A stretch of 64,000 nucleotides of DNA from Lewinellaceae bacterium (lineage in GTDB: Bacteria; Bacteroidota; Bacteroidia; Chitinophagales; Saprospiraceae). Shown here in pieces: positions 1 to 9,594 of this stretch. The notes beneath the pieces were generated by a model, which saw only the letters and a list, made by a program, of their open reading frames with translations, searched no databases and had not been told where the DNA came from. Where the stretch lies: assembly GCA_016716135.1 (NCBI GenBank), contig JADJWX010000002.1, positions 248,001 to 312,000 of the forward strand, in the 5' to 3' direction. Each line of letters opens with the position of its first letter. Position 1 is the stretch's first letter. Both the position numbers and the translations under genes were made by a program.

Positions 1-1167
1 GTTGTCGTACACGATGGCATCAACCAGATTGGTGGTGGTAACCGCCGTGCCGTTCGGAAAGTCCGTGCTGTTGCCGAGGTACAGCGCCACGGCGTCTGCT
101 CCGTTTTGCAATGTTCCGTTTGGAAACGTGACGTCCACGCCGGACACGCCGGGGTTGCCTGCCACAAAATAGCCGTTCGCATTGGTGCTGTACCCGTCCA
201 AATCAATGGCCCGGTACGAAACATCGCCGGCGCCGTTGAAAAACACGAGGACAAACCCGTCCAGGCAGGCGTTACCCGTGCCGCCATCGAACAACTCTAC
301 AAATTCCAGCATGTCCGTGCCGTCTGTGTCGGAATCTACTTCGTTGATCACTAAGGCGCCGGCGCCGCGTGTGCCGAAGTCGAGCGTCAGGTTGGTATCG
401 CTGTCGCCGTCGCCGTCTTCGTCGCCCAGGGTTTCGGTTTGGTAGTCGAGGGTGATGGCGAGGCTGGCGATGCCAAAACCTGCGACATTATCGCTGTTGT
501 CGTCGTTTTTCACGTCGTTGTCGGGGTCGGGGTTGCCGGGTGCGGAGAGGCTGAAGCCCTCGAGCGGTTGGCCGGCGCCGAAGTTGGAAGGGGCAATTTC
601 CACGATGTAGTTGCCGGGGCAAAGACCGGTGAAGGCATACACGCCGCCGACGCCGGACATGGCCGTCGTTTGCAGGGCATCGCCTGCATCGAGTGTGCCG
701 TCGCCGTCGTCGAGGTAGAGGTTCAGGGTCACGCCGGAGGCGGTCGGGTCGGTGCCGTTGTTGAACAGTCCGTTGCAGTTTTGATCCTTAAAAATAAGGC
801 CGCCCAGCGTCAGGGAGGCAAAGGGCGTGCAGGTCGGGTCGTTGGCTGCGCCGGTGTCGGGGTCGTCGGTGGGCACATTGGCAAAATTGTTTCCGCTCAC
901 CACGGCCTGGTTGCAAATCTGCGCAGGAGCGCCGTTGCCGGGCGGGCAGGCATCGTTTTTTACCTGTACATCGTAGGTGATCACGATGGTTTTTCCGGCG
1001 GGCAGGGTGAAGCCGGCGGGCGGGAAGGTTTGGGCGGAGAGTTGCGGGGCGCCGAAAAAACACCAAAGCGCAGCGAACAGCAACCCAATGCCCTTGTGCC
1101 GGAGGCTATGGAAATTATGCACGGTATTCGACTTTTTTTCTTTGATTGTTGTTTTGCTGAAAACCAT
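1..1167 (-). CDS. secreted SdrD-B-like / lamin-tail-like protein, 3' end cut by the window edge
   Basis: Reading the minus strand from an ATG at 1167 gives 389 codons that stay open to base 1, so the C-terminus lies outside the window. A long basic N-terminus is followed by a hydrophobic stretch ending in LSAQ, which fits a signal peptide of about 46 residues. Residues ~120–196 look like an SdrD B-type beta-sandwich: GLIFKDQNCNG at its start, an acidic LDDGDGTLDAGD loop, and an ending typical of that fold (PGNYIVEI). A lamin-tail-like segment follows (VINEVDSDTDG, then LEFVELFDGG). Such proteins are cell-surface or exported structural or adhesive proteins in Bacteroidota. The 1258..5175 gene lies 90 bp upstream on the same strand, so co-transcription is possible. 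The many ORFs on the opposite strand are GC-rich shadows. Exact function is unknown. Confidence 0.75.
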   Translation of the reverse strand, partial: MVFSKTTIKEKKSNTVHNFHSLRHKGIGLLFAALWCFFGAPQLSAQTFPPAGFTLPAGKTIVITYDVQVKNDACPPGNGAPAQICNQAVVSGNNFANVPTDDPDTGAANDPTCTPFASLTLGGLIFKDQNCNGLFNNGTDPTASGVTLNLYLDDGDGTLDAGDALQTTAMSGVGGVYAFTGLCPGNYIVEIAPSNFGAGQPLEGFSLSAPGNPDPDNDVKNDDNSDNVAGFGIASLAITLDYQTETLGDEDGDGDSDTNLTLDFGTRGAGALVINEVDSDTDGTDMLEFVELFDGGTGNACLDGFVLVFFNGAGDVSYRAIDLDGYSTNANGYFVAGNPGVSGVDVTFPNGTLQNGADAVALYLGNSTDFPNGTAVTTTNLVDAIVYDN

Positions 1168-1257
1168 TGAATTTCCGGAAATCCGCAATTTATTTCTCTT
1201 GACCGTTTTCATTGAACCTTGATTTTAACTACTACACGAGTGGTTTTCATGACAAAA

Positions 1258-4200
1258 TCAGTTGCAGTTGACGCCTGTTCCGGTGAAGCCGTTTGTGTCA
1301 ACCGTTGCCGAACCTGTTCCGGTGTTGCCTTGCGCCTGGACAAATGAAACTACCGCAGCGGTGTTTGTATTCAGGCCCGCATAGCCCGGGAGGTTGATCG
1401 TGGTATTGAACCGTTGGCGAAGCCGGAAGTCAGTGTCGCTGCTGCCTAAATTTCCGCCGCTTCCGGCAAAACTGTTGTTGGTAATTTTAGCGCAAACAGT
1501 ACCCGCGTCTCCGGAAGCGCCGCCGGCTTGTACGAGCAGGCCGTTAAATGGCGAAGTTGTAGAACTGGTGTTTATGCTGTTTGCTGTCAGGGTTGTATTG
1601 ATCGTAGGGCTGCCATCCCGGGCCAACACGCGGATAGCATAATCTGCATCGAAGCGGTTGATCTGGTTTTGTTGCAGTACGGCATTCAGGGTGCCGCCGC
1701 CATTGGCCGTCAGCAGGATGCCGGGGCCGTCTCCGGCAATTACATTATTTGATACGTTGCCGGTATACGTTCCCGTGCCGCCGTTCAAGGTTGTGGTACC
1801 CACGTTGACATTGATGGCTGCGCCCTGGCAGTCGGTCAGTTGGTTCCCTGAAATCGCATAATTCATCAGGCCGTCCCAGTTGCCGGCACAGGATAGGCTG
1901 ATGCCGCCGCCCAGCACGGTGGTTGCCGTGTTCATGGTATTGTTGCTGATGGTTACATTCCAGGTCGAATTATTTTCTGCGCCGATCTGGACGTGGTCGG
2001 CGTTGCTGGTATGAAAAATATTATTGGAGATGATGGCGGTAATATTGGCATTGTTCGTGCCTTCCAGGCGGATACCGTCATCGCCCTGGGCGGCAATCCC
2101 TTTGCCTGCGCGCCGGATCGTATTTGGTTCGCCGGCTCCTGCGCCGCCTACGTTGATGGTCAGGGCAGTCGAAACCGTGTTAAGAATAAAAATGTTGTTC
2201 TGGCGGGAGTCCTCGATTGTGTTGCCTTTTATGTTTGCTGTGCCGAGCAGGTTTACAAACCGGACGCCGTCTTCATTCACTTCATCGCCGTGGTTATCGA
2301 TGAAACTGTTTAAAAGATCAAAATTCGTCACGTTGATGCCGTTGATCCCGGTTTGGCCGTTTTGGGTGCGGAGGTTGTCAAAAGTCACATTGGTGACGCC
2401 GGACAAATAAATAGCCGCGTTGCAACCCGAATTTCCGTCCACAGAATTTCCACAGGGGCCCGGACCGTCGGAGGAGGCACAATTCGTAAAGTCCATATTT
2501 TTCAGGCTAATATTGGCTGCGCTGGTAAAGGTTGCGCCGTTGCCTGTTTTATTCTGAATGATACCGCCTGAACCGGCAGTGGTGCCAACTCCCGTTACCG
2601 TCAACCCGCCACTTGCGCCGGTATTGTTCAAAACAATGCCATTGGCGCCGCCGTTGGCGGAAATGCTTTGAAAAGTCAAATTACTTGCACCGATAGTCGT
2701 ACTTGAAACATTGAGCGCAGTGCCGGTTGTGCTGCTGATGGTGTTGCCCGTGCCCTGCACCGTCACCGTACCGCCGCCCGTGGCGTTGAAACCGGTCCCA
2801 CTGGTAGTCGTAAGGGCAAGCCCGCCGTTGGTGAAATTGATGGTGGCGCCCGAGTTGTTTGCCAGCGTCACGGCAGCGTTTGCGCCCGTGTTCAAATTTT
2901 TGGAAGTGCCGCTGAAGGTAATTGTGCCGCCGGTGTTGTTTGCCACGTTGATGCCCGTGCCGGTATTGGTAATATTTCCTGAAAAGGTAACCGTACTGCC
3001 GGTGCGCCCGGTCACTTCCACTGCCCGGGCGGCGTTGTTGATGGTGCCCGCATACGTGACGGCGCCCGACCCGGCATTGACATCAAAAGCAATGCTGGTT
3101 GAGTTGGTAATGCTGCCGCCATTGATGGTCAGCGCACCCGACACATTGTCGAGGTTTACGCCTTTTGTATTGCCATTTGCCGTGATGGACGCGAAGGTGG
3201 CGCCCGCCCCGAACGAAGTGTTGGTAATGTCCAACGCCGGCCTGGCCGTGATCGTGCTGCCGGCGCCGCCGATGTTGATCGTACCGCCGGCATTGGCAAC
3301 CAGGCCCGGGCCGTTGCCGGCATGTGTGCAGGAAAGGTTGCTAAAACTGACGGAACCCGTTCCACTGTTCGTGATGCGGATGACGGTGCCGACGCTGAAG
3401 TTGTTGGCTGTGGTGGCGCCAAAATCCAGCGCTGCACTCGAGTTTTGAATATCTATAGTGATGTCCCCTGCCAAATGAGCATTTACGGTTGTACTGGCAG
3501 AAGCAAGAGAGCCGCTAACAGTATTCAGCAAGATGCCGCTGGAATCGGGACAATTGATGCTGGCAAATTTGGAGGTGCCGGCGAAGGCCCCGTTCGTCAG
3601 GCTGAGCGCCCACCGGTTGCCGTTCAGCGCTACGTCGGGGTTGGTTGTGTTGCCGATGGTCAGCGTACCGAAGTTGTTGCCCAGTATTTTTGCCGCACTG
3701 CACCGGCCCACCTCTACACCCCGGATGGTGTTGTCGGCAGCGAGCGCAATTCCGTTGCCGCTGATGTTGTAAATGACCGGACGGCTGCCGTTGATCGCCG
3801 GCAAGGGATTGCTAAATGGCGGCAGCGCAAAGGGCAGCACATCCGCCAGGTTGGCGCCGCCTGTATGGCCGGAGCCGAGCAGGGTCATCTTGTTTTTCAG
3901 GACAATGCCGCCGCCGTAGTTCGTACCGGTGTGTTTGATGAAAACCAGCGCGCCTTCCGAAGGGCCGGCAGAATTGTTGAATTCAGTCAGCGAATTAAAT
4001 GCTGACGTGAGCCGGCCGTCGCCCCCTGCTGGTGCGCTGTTGTCGACGAACCAGATAAGATTGCTCACGGTGATGGTGACCGTACCGATGTCGGACGTTG
4101 GACTTCCCGGCACGGCGTTGCCGTCCAGGAGGGTGTACGTAAACTGGTCCGTGCCGGTAAAACCGGCCTTGGGCTGGTAGGAGAACCCGCCGTCGGTACC

Positions 4201-5175
4201 AATGGCATATTGACCACCCTGCGTGGTCGCACCTGCCGCGGCGGTAATGCTCAGCGTGCCCGGGCTGTCGTCAAAATCATTGTTTTTGACGCCATTGCCG
4301 GCGAGAACGGTAATGCCGACATTGCCCGTGCAGGCGTAGTTGTCGGGCATTGCTACCGGAGAGGTTTTGAAGGAGCCGCCAACGAGGTCGGTCAGCGCAT
4401 CGGGCGAAACGGTAAGTTGCGTTCCGGTTGCCGGCCCGGTGCCATTGTTGGAAACCGTGACCGTGTACCGGATACCGTCATTGGGATTGGCGGCGTTTGG
4501 CGTGGCGTTGTCCGGATTGAGTGCGTCGGTTTGAGTCGCCGTGATGGCAGGATTGGCTACCACTGCTTCGAGCAGGTCGATGGAGCAGGACTTTTCGGTG
4601 CCGCGCACCGTCAGTACGATTGCGCCTACATTGGCGAAATCGGCTCCCGCGCCCAGAATCGGTACGAACGACGACGAATAAGCGAAGAAAAAGCTGGTAG
4701 CAGCGCCTACGGCGGGCAAAATAGTGGTGCTTCGTGAAGCATTTGCGCCATCCGTGTACACCTCCAGTGTTATTTCCACACCGGCAGTCGCGGAATTTAC
4801 GCGCAAATGAAAGGCGTTATTCCCGCCCGACGTAAGATTGACGCCGCCCAAACCGGTAGGGGCGAGTGTCGTGGGGGCTGCGTCGCCATCCCAGGTGATT
4901 ACCGCTTCGCCACGGGAGTCCGGGGTAGTTGCGCTAACAGAAAAACTCAGGGCGCCTCCTGCAACGCCGGCAGTGACCGGCCCGGCTCCTGAATGCAAGC
5001 TAACGGCGATATCCCGCCGTGCGCCAAGTATATCCGCCCCTCCTGTGGACACCGAAGTGGCGCCGCCGGGCGGATCGGAAAGTGTTGCCTGGTTGGTGGT
5101 GTAGGAATCTATGATTTGCGCGCGCATTGGGGCGATACAACTCAATGCCAAACACAAGAGTATTGGATATTTCAT
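1258..5175 (-). CDS. large secreted right-handed beta-helix protein with DUF11-like and Ig-like regions
   Basis: This is a 1305-residue protein with a clear signal peptide (MKYPILLCLALSCIAPMRAQ). Residues ~20–200 form a beta-rich N-terminal domain. Next comes a DUF11-like segment (GIRYTVTVSNNGTGPATG), then a cadherin/Ig-like module ending in FTYTLLDG. A long Gly/Asn/Thr-rich array from ~residue 380 to the end has the periodicity of a parallel beta-helix (repeated GxxxNNTG-type turns). It probably acts at the cell surface or is released. No T9SS C-terminal sorting domain is seen: the chain ends in a short Thr/Gly-rich tail (FTGTGVNCN), unlike the neighbouring cargo-type proteins. Export route and ligand are unknown. 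The coding call is firm because of the length and signal peptide. The function is not assignable. Confidence 0.85.
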   Translation of the reverse strand: MKYPILLCLALSCIAPMRAQIIDSYTTNQATLSDPPGGATSVSTGGADILGARRDIAVSLHSGAGPVTAGVAGGALSFSVSATTPDSRGEAVITWDGDAAPTTLAPTGLGGVNLTSGGNNAFHLRVNSATAGVEITLEVYTDGANASRSTTILPAVGAATSFFFAYSSSFVPILGAGADFANVGAIVLTVRGTEKSCSIDLLEAVVANPAITATQTDALNPDNATPNAANPNDGIRYTVTVSNNGTGPATGTQLTVSPDALTDLVGGSFKTSPVAMPDNYACTGNVGITVLAGNGVKNNDFDDSPGTLSITAAAGATTQGGQYAIGTDGGFSYQPKAGFTGTDQFTYTLLDGNAVPGSPTSDIGTVTITVSNLIWFVDNSAPAGGDGRLTSAFNSLTEFNNSAGPSEGALVFIKHTGTNYGGGIVLKNKMTLLGSGHTGGANLADVLPFALPPFSNPLPAINGSRPVIYNISGNGIALAADNTIRGVEVGRCSAAKILGNNFGTLTIGNTTNPDVALNGNRWALSLTNGAFAGTSKFASINCPDSSGILLNTVSGSLASASTTVNAHLAGDITIDIQNSSAALDFGATTANNFSVGTVIRITNSGTGSVSFSNLSCTHAGNGPGLVANAGGTINIGGAGSTITARPALDITNTSFGAGATFASITANGNTKGVNLDNVSGALTINGGSITNSTSIAFDVNAGSGAVTYAGTINNAARAVEVTGRTGSTVTFSGNITNTGTGINVANNTGGTITFSGTSKNLNTGANAAVTLANNSGATINFTNGGLALTTTSGTGFNATGGGTVTVQGTGNTISSTTGTALNVSSTTIGASNLTFQSISANGGANGIVLNNTGASGGLTVTGVGTTAGSGGIIQNKTGNGATFTSAANISLKNMDFTNCASSDGPGPCGNSVDGNSGCNAAIYLSGVTNVTFDNLRTQNGQTGINGINVTNFDLLNSFIDNHGDEVNEDGVRFVNLLGTANIKGNTIEDSRQNNIFILNTVSTALTINVGGAGAGEPNTIRRAGKGIAAQGDDGIRLEGTNNANITAIISNNIFHTSNADHVQIGAENNSTWNVTISNNTMNTATTVLGGGISLSCAGNWDGLMNYAISGNQLTDCQGAAINVNVGTTTLNGGTGTYTGNVSNNVIAGDGPGILLTANGGGTLNAVLQQNQINRFDADYAIRVLARDGSPTINTTLTANSINTSSTTSPFNGLLVQAGGASGDAGTVCAKITNNSFAGSGGNLGSSDTDFRLRQRFNTTINLPGYAGLNTNTAAVVSFVQAQGNTGTGSATVDTNGFTGTGVNCN

Positions 5176-5411
5176 GAGATTGGAAAGTATTAAATATTAC
5201 CAGAAAGCAGCCTTCAACAGCCACACACCGGCCCTGTTGAAGGCTGATCACTACTTCGTAAAATCGGGATAGGGAAGTTTTTTATCAGCAAATCAAGCAC
5301 GTGCATCAAAAGAGCGGACGTTGCGATCATTTGCAATTTTGGATTAAACACGTTCGAAGGTAGGGATGATTTTACTTAATCCCCGTTTCCATTATTTAAA
5401 TTAACATCCGT

Positions 5412-6251
5412 TCACTCAAAAACCATTCGCGCCAGCACCGGCAAATGATCGGAAGGGTAGTGGCAATCGCGCGAATCGCTCAGCACGGCGTATTGTAGCA
5501 CCCGGAGCGTGGGCGACACAAAAATGTAGTCGATCCGGCGGCTGACCGGTTCGTGGAATTTAAAGCCGTTGAAGGTGCCTTCGGGGCCGAACGGCGGCTC
5601 CAGGCTGTGGTCGTGTGCGTCGCGCAGGCTTTCGGAAAGCAGGGCAACCGGACCGGCGCCGGGTTCACTGTTCAGATCGCCCATGACAATGACCGGCTCG
5701 CCGCCGCTGTTCATCTCCGTTGTTTTTTTCAAAATCAGCGCGGCGGAATTTTGCCGGGCCACTTGTCCGATATGGTCGAAGTGGGTGTTGAACACCCGCA
5801 GTTTTTGGCCGGAGGCCGTGTCTTCGAGCAGGGCCCAGGTGCAAATGCGGGGCAGGGCGGCGTCCCAGGCTTTGGAGGGTTTGTCGGGCGTTTCCGAGAG
5901 CCAGAAGGTGCCGGACTCGAGTGCCCGGAAGCGGTCGGTGCGGTAAAAAAGCGCGGAGTATTCGCCGCCTTCCCGGCCGTCGTCGCGGCCTGCGCCGACG
6001 TAGCTGTATTCGGGCAATTGTTCGAGCAGGTAGTCGAGTTGGGGTTTCAGGGCTTCCTGCACGCCGAATACATCGGGTTTGTGGAAACGCAATTGGGCGG
6101 CCAGGAAGTCGCGGCGTTTCGACCAGGCGTCGGCGCCGTCGGACTCGGTAGCGTAGCGGATGTTGTAGGTGAGGGCGGTGAGGGGTTGGGCGCTGAGTTG
6201 GCTGGCAACGCAAAGCAGCAGGAAGCAGGCAAATGTCAGGCGTTTTTGCAT
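5412..6251 (-). CDS. endonuclease/exonuclease/phosphatase family protein, secreted
   Basis: The protein has 279 residues, with a signal peptide (MQKRLTFACFLLLCVASQLSAQ) that fixes the start. The EEP-fold motifs follow in order: LTYNIRY near residue 29, the metal-binding Glu in FGVQEAL (~66), the catalytic FNTHFDH block, MGDLNSEP, and the terminal SDHLPV Asp-His pair. The length matches the family. Members cleave phosphodiesters in nucleic acids, phosphoinositides or sphingolipids. With an export signal this one probably acts in the periplasm or outside the cell, as an extracellular nuclease or phosphatase; the substrate cannot be told from sequence. It lies 236 bp upstream of the beta-helix gene on the same strand. 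All catalytic motifs are present, so it should be active. Confidence 0.9.
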   Translation of the reverse strand: MQKRLTFACFLLLCVASQLSAQPLTALTYNIRYATESDGADAWSKRRDFLAAQLRFHKPDVFGVQEALKPQLDYLLEQLPEYSYVGAGRDDGREGGEYSALFYRTDRFRALESGTFWLSETPDKPSKAWDAALPRICTWALLEDTASGQKLRVFNTHFDHIGQVARQNSAALILKKTTEMNSGGEPVIVMGDLNSEPGAGPVALLSESLRDAHDHSLEPPFGPEGTFNGFKFHEPVSRRIDYIFVSPTLRVLQYAVLSDSRDCHYPSDHLPVLARMVFE

Positions 6252-6609
6252 GAGCAGTCGGTTGTTTTCGGCACGGGCGCCGGCGTGTATTTCAAAATTA
6301 ACATTATTTCAAGGTATTGGTTTTCAGTGGTATCTCCCTCCGGGGTGAACGTTTAACACAATTGAGTTTGGGGTATAAAGCGGGAATTTGTACATTTGAC
6401 AACCATCCAATTTATACTATGGCCGGAATCCTCTGTCCGGCAAATTTAATCCCGCGCAAGAAAACCTTTAATCCCCGGTTCTCAACCAGTTTTTCAGCCA
6501 GATTTTGGTGACCCTTTCTGTACTCGGGCCTTGGGCTTGAGTGAGAGGTTTTTATTTAACAGGTGTGTCAAATTTCCTTTTAACCGGAAGGCACATTTTC
6601 AAAATCACC

Positions 6610-8100
6610 ATGCACATGAAATTTCATTTCCTTATTTTCCTTCTCCTGCCCTGTTGGTCCACCGCCCAGAACCATGATTATCATTGGGTTATGGGCTACA
6701 ACAACCCCGTTGGTGCCGATACATCCGGCGAAATAGGCGGTATGTTTATGGACTTCAGCCATCGCCCGCCTTTACGCTATAAAAAAAACATCGGGCTTGA
6801 TTTTGGTTTGTTTGGCGCTGCCTGCTCGGACTCGCTCGGCAGGTTGTTGTACTATTCAAACGGCATTCGCATTTACAATAAAGATCACCAGTTGATGGAA
6901 AACGGCGATACAATAAATCCGGGTCCCGTATGGCTTTCCAATGAATTTGAAGGTTATCCAAATGTAATTGGCGGTTTGTCTATTCCCAAGCCGGGCGCCG
7001 CAAACCAATATTACTTTATCCACCTGGCTTTATTGCTTAATAATGGGCTTTTCTTTACGCCGCTATACTATTCTGTCATAGATATGAATGCCAATGGCGG
7101 AGTCGGCCGGGTACTTGAAAAAAATAAAATTTTACTGGAAGGCGATCTGACCATGCCGGCGCTGGTAAAACATGCCAATGGGCGGGACTGGTGGCTATTG
7201 GTCGGACAACAAAACAGTCCAGTTGTGTATCGTTTTTTGTTTTCGCCAGCAGGTATAGAGGGGCCTTGGGAGCAAACCACCAGTTTACAATTCCCGGAAG
7301 AAGACGGGGCTTCCTCCTGCCTGTTTTCCCCCGATGGCACCTGGTATTTGCGCAGCGATGCTTCAAATGGATTGAATCTTTTTTCATTTAACCGGTGTAA
7401 TGGTGAATTAAGCAATCTTAAAACCCTACCCTTTATTGCTAATTATTTTGACTCCGGTGGCGCAGCCTTTTCTTCAGATTCAAGATACATATATATAGCG
7501 CGACCAGATTTTATCTTACAATTTGACTTATCTATTGGAAATTTAAGTTTCGGCACGATGGATACAGTGCAGTTCTATGATCAGTTTTCCGATCCTTTCC
7601 CGCCTTTCCTAACCCGGTATTTCTTTTGCCAACTTGGCCCCGATGGCAAACTCTACATGCCAACTTCTTCCACAACATCCTACATGCACGTCATCCATCG
7701 GCCAGACCTGCCCGGTCCGATGTGCGATGTGGAAAACCACGGCATGAAACTACCCCGGTATAACGGCCGAACAGTATGTTATTTCCCGAACTACCGCCTC
7801 GGGGCATGGGAAGGCTCGCCATGCGATACCCTGGAGTTCCAAGGCCCGTCATCTCCAGGTTTTTATAAGACCTCCTATGAAGTGTTTTTGGAGCGGGAAG
7901 CGCAGGTATCTCCCCAAAAAACAATTCCCGGAATTGTTTCATCTGAATCGACGAGTCAGCTGCCTCCTTTAATTGGAAAAGACCGGGCTGCGCGGCTCAA
8001 TTTTATGGATTTCAAAACCATCATCCTGCAAGAATTGGCACTACGCGGACAAATACTCAAACCTGATCAACATAAACACAAAAACCATGAAAACCACTAA
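6610..8100 (+). CDS. secreted WD40/propeller-like protein, T9SS-cargo paralogue with an incomplete sorting domain
   Basis: The start is placed at the ATG at 6610 (a second ATG is at 6616), directly before the signal peptide KFHFLIFLLLPCWSTAQ. Longer in-frame starts would precede this signal. The mature part has repeated propeller-like blades (SPDGTWYLRSDAS, FSSDSRYIYIARPD, GPDGKLYMP). It is 496 residues long, exactly as long as its downstream neighbour, and shares an architecture: blades, then a CDTLxxxGP segment. The neighbour ends in a normal T9SS sorting domain. Here the last ~40 residues only faintly resemble the first half of one (LQELALRGQIL) and end in a His/Lys-rich tail. The stop codon overlaps the next gene by 14 bp, which suggests a tandem duplication that clipped the 3' end. 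Function unknown. Confidence 0.8.
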   Translation: MHMKFHFLIFLLLPCWSTAQNHDYHWVMGYNNPVGADTSGEIGGMFMDFSHRPPLRYKKNIGLDFGLFGAACSDSLGRLLYYSNGIRIYNKDHQLMENGDTINPGPVWLSNEFEGYPNVIGGLSIPKPGAANQYYFIHLALLLNNGLFFTPLYYSVIDMNANGGVGRVLEKNKILLEGDLTMPALVKHANGRDWWLLVGQQNSPVVYRFLFSPAGIEGPWEQTTSLQFPEEDGASSCLFSPDGTWYLRSDASNGLNLFSFNRCNGELSNLKTLPFIANYFDSGGAAFSSDSRYIYIARPDFILQFDLSIGNLSFGTMDTVQFYDQFSDPFPPFLTRYFFCQLGPDGKLYMPTSSTTSYMHVIHRPDLPGPMCDVENHGMKLPRYNGRTVCYFPNYRLGAWEGSPCDTLEFQGPSSPGFYKTSYEVFLEREAQVSPQKTIPGIVSSESTSQLPPLIGKDRAARLNFMDFKTIILQELALRGQILKPDQHKHKNHENH

Positions 8101-9577
8101 ACTGCTTTTACTTATAAGCTGCCTGGCTTCGGGCACGCTATGCGCCCAGCACAACGATGCCAACTGGCCTTTTGGCTTTCATGAATACCCAGGAAATTCC
8201 GCCTATGGCAATGGCATGGTGCATTTTTTACCGGATACTGCTATAACGTCATCTACTCCCTGGAATGTCAACTTCGAAAGTACAGTAGCTGCCCTAAGCG
8301 ATGCTGAAGGCAATCTCTTGTTTGCCAGCAATGGCTGTGTTGTTTTAACTGCTCAGGGCGACACCATGGAGGCCTTTTTCAGCAACGAACTAAACAGCGG
8401 AGCGGTGTCCGACTTAACTTGTTCCGATTATGGCTACCCGGCTCCCAATAGTATGATTGCGCTTCCGCGTCCGGGCCGCGACAGCCAATACATGCTTTTC
8501 TATACGCCGGTAAAATACACGCCCGAGCAGAAATGGCAATACAGTAATATGCTGTTCTATTCCGTAATTGATATGTCGGCTAATCATGGCGATGGGCTTT
8601 TGCTGCCCTGGAACAATTTAAGCTTCCACAGCTTTTCTTTTTCATTAGAACCTTTTTCGGCAGTACGGCATGGAAATGGGCGTGATTGGTGGATAATTGC
8701 TCCCGGTCGAAACACGAATTATTATTTTACCTTCTTAATAAGCCCTTATGGCATACAGGAGGAGTACATACAACTAGGCCCTGATGGCAACTGCCCACGT
8801 ACAGGCTCTTCGGCTTTTTCACCGGATGGTCGCAGGTTTGCCCGTACGCAAAACTGTCGAACCGTTGTATTTGATTTTGACCGATGCACCGGCGCATTGT
8901 CCAATCCGGTTGAATTTGACCGGCCCCAATATGTATTTGGAGGTGGTGGTGTTGCCTTTTCACCGGAAGGAGACCGCCTGTTCGTCACCGAACAATTAGC
9001 CGTTCTCTCCGCAGATTTGACTATGTCACAACCCACGCTGGACACAATCGTCCATGCTGAAGAAATGATCGGCACCTCTTTAGGTCTTATGCAAGCAGCT
9101 CCAAATGGGCGGTTGTACATTAACAGTACCCACCGAAGCCGTTATTTAGCTTCCTTCAAACAAATAAATAGCACCAATGTCGATTTTCAAGCCCAAAGCC
9201 TCTTCCTCAATAAGTATTCGGCCCGAACCCTACCTCATTTCCCCAACTACCGCCTCTACGACCTGTCCGGCAGCAGCTGTGATTCACTGGGAATAAACGG
9301 GCCGGTATCTACAAATGCTATCCCGGAAAAGGCAACAACTGCTCAACTATTTCCTAATCCCTTTCAGGAGTTGCTAACCGTCAATTTACCTGCTGCAAGC
9401 GAAAGAAGTTCCATCCGGCTGTCTGACCAATTGGGACGAGTCGTCCTGCGAGCCGAACTTCTGCCGGGCAATACCATCCTGAATACTGAAAAGCTACGTC
9501 CCGGAATTTATTTTTGGGAAATATCCACAAAAAATCATGTACGGCTGTCGGGAAAACTCATAAAAACAGAAAACTGA
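8087..9577 (+). CDS. secreted propeller-like protein with T9SS type A C-terminal sorting domain
   Basis: The start at 8087 gives MKTTKLLLLISCLASGTLCAQ, a good signal peptide; the longer TTG-initiated reading frame lacks one. The protein has 496 residues. The middle is propeller-like with SPDGR and SPEGDRLF blades. The C-terminal ~75 residues match a type A sorting domain: the LFPNPFQELLTV motif, SIRLSDQLGRVV, and an ending in RPGIYFWEIS. Such domains direct export through the type IX secretion system and are removed by PorU, a homologue of which is encoded at 19824..23678. It is the partner of the adjacent 6610..8100 paralogue and overlaps its stop, so the two are probably translated from one message. 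The biological role is unknown. Confidence 0.85.
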   Translation: MKTTKLLLLISCLASGTLCAQHNDANWPFGFHEYPGNSAYGNGMVHFLPDTAITSSTPWNVNFESTVAALSDAEGNLLFASNGCVVLTAQGDTMEAFFSNELNSGAVSDLTCSDYGYPAPNSMIALPRPGRDSQYMLFYTPVKYTPEQKWQYSNMLFYSVIDMSANHGDGLLLPWNNLSFHSFSFSLEPFSAVRHGNGRDWWIIAPGRNTNYYFTFLISPYGIQEEYIQLGPDGNCPRTGSSAFSPDGRRFARTQNCRTVVFDFDRCTGALSNPVEFDRPQYVFGGGGVAFSPEGDRLFVTEQLAVLSADLTMSQPTLDTIVHAEEMIGTSLGLMQAAPNGRLYINSTHRSRYLASFKQINSTNVDFQAQSLFLNKYSARTLPHFPNYRLYDLSGSSCDSLGINGPVSTNAIPEKATTAQLFPNPFQELLTVNLPAASERSSIRLSDQLGRVVLRAELLPGNTILNTEKLRPGIYFWEISTKNHVRLSGKLIKTEN

Positions 9578-9594
9578 GCGCCTGAATGATAGCC

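Noticed and set aside
439..1170. 243-residue plus-strand ORF, Gly/Ala/Val-rich
   Set aside because: It is the antisense shadow of the minus-strand SdrD-like gene. It has no signal peptide or family motif, and its composition mirrors the GC-rich opposite strand.
2711..3448. 245-residue plus-strand ORF, Pro/Val/Leu-rich
   Set aside because: It lies wholly inside the 1305-residue beta-helix gene, and its composition is what antisense of Gly/Asn/Thr repeats gives.
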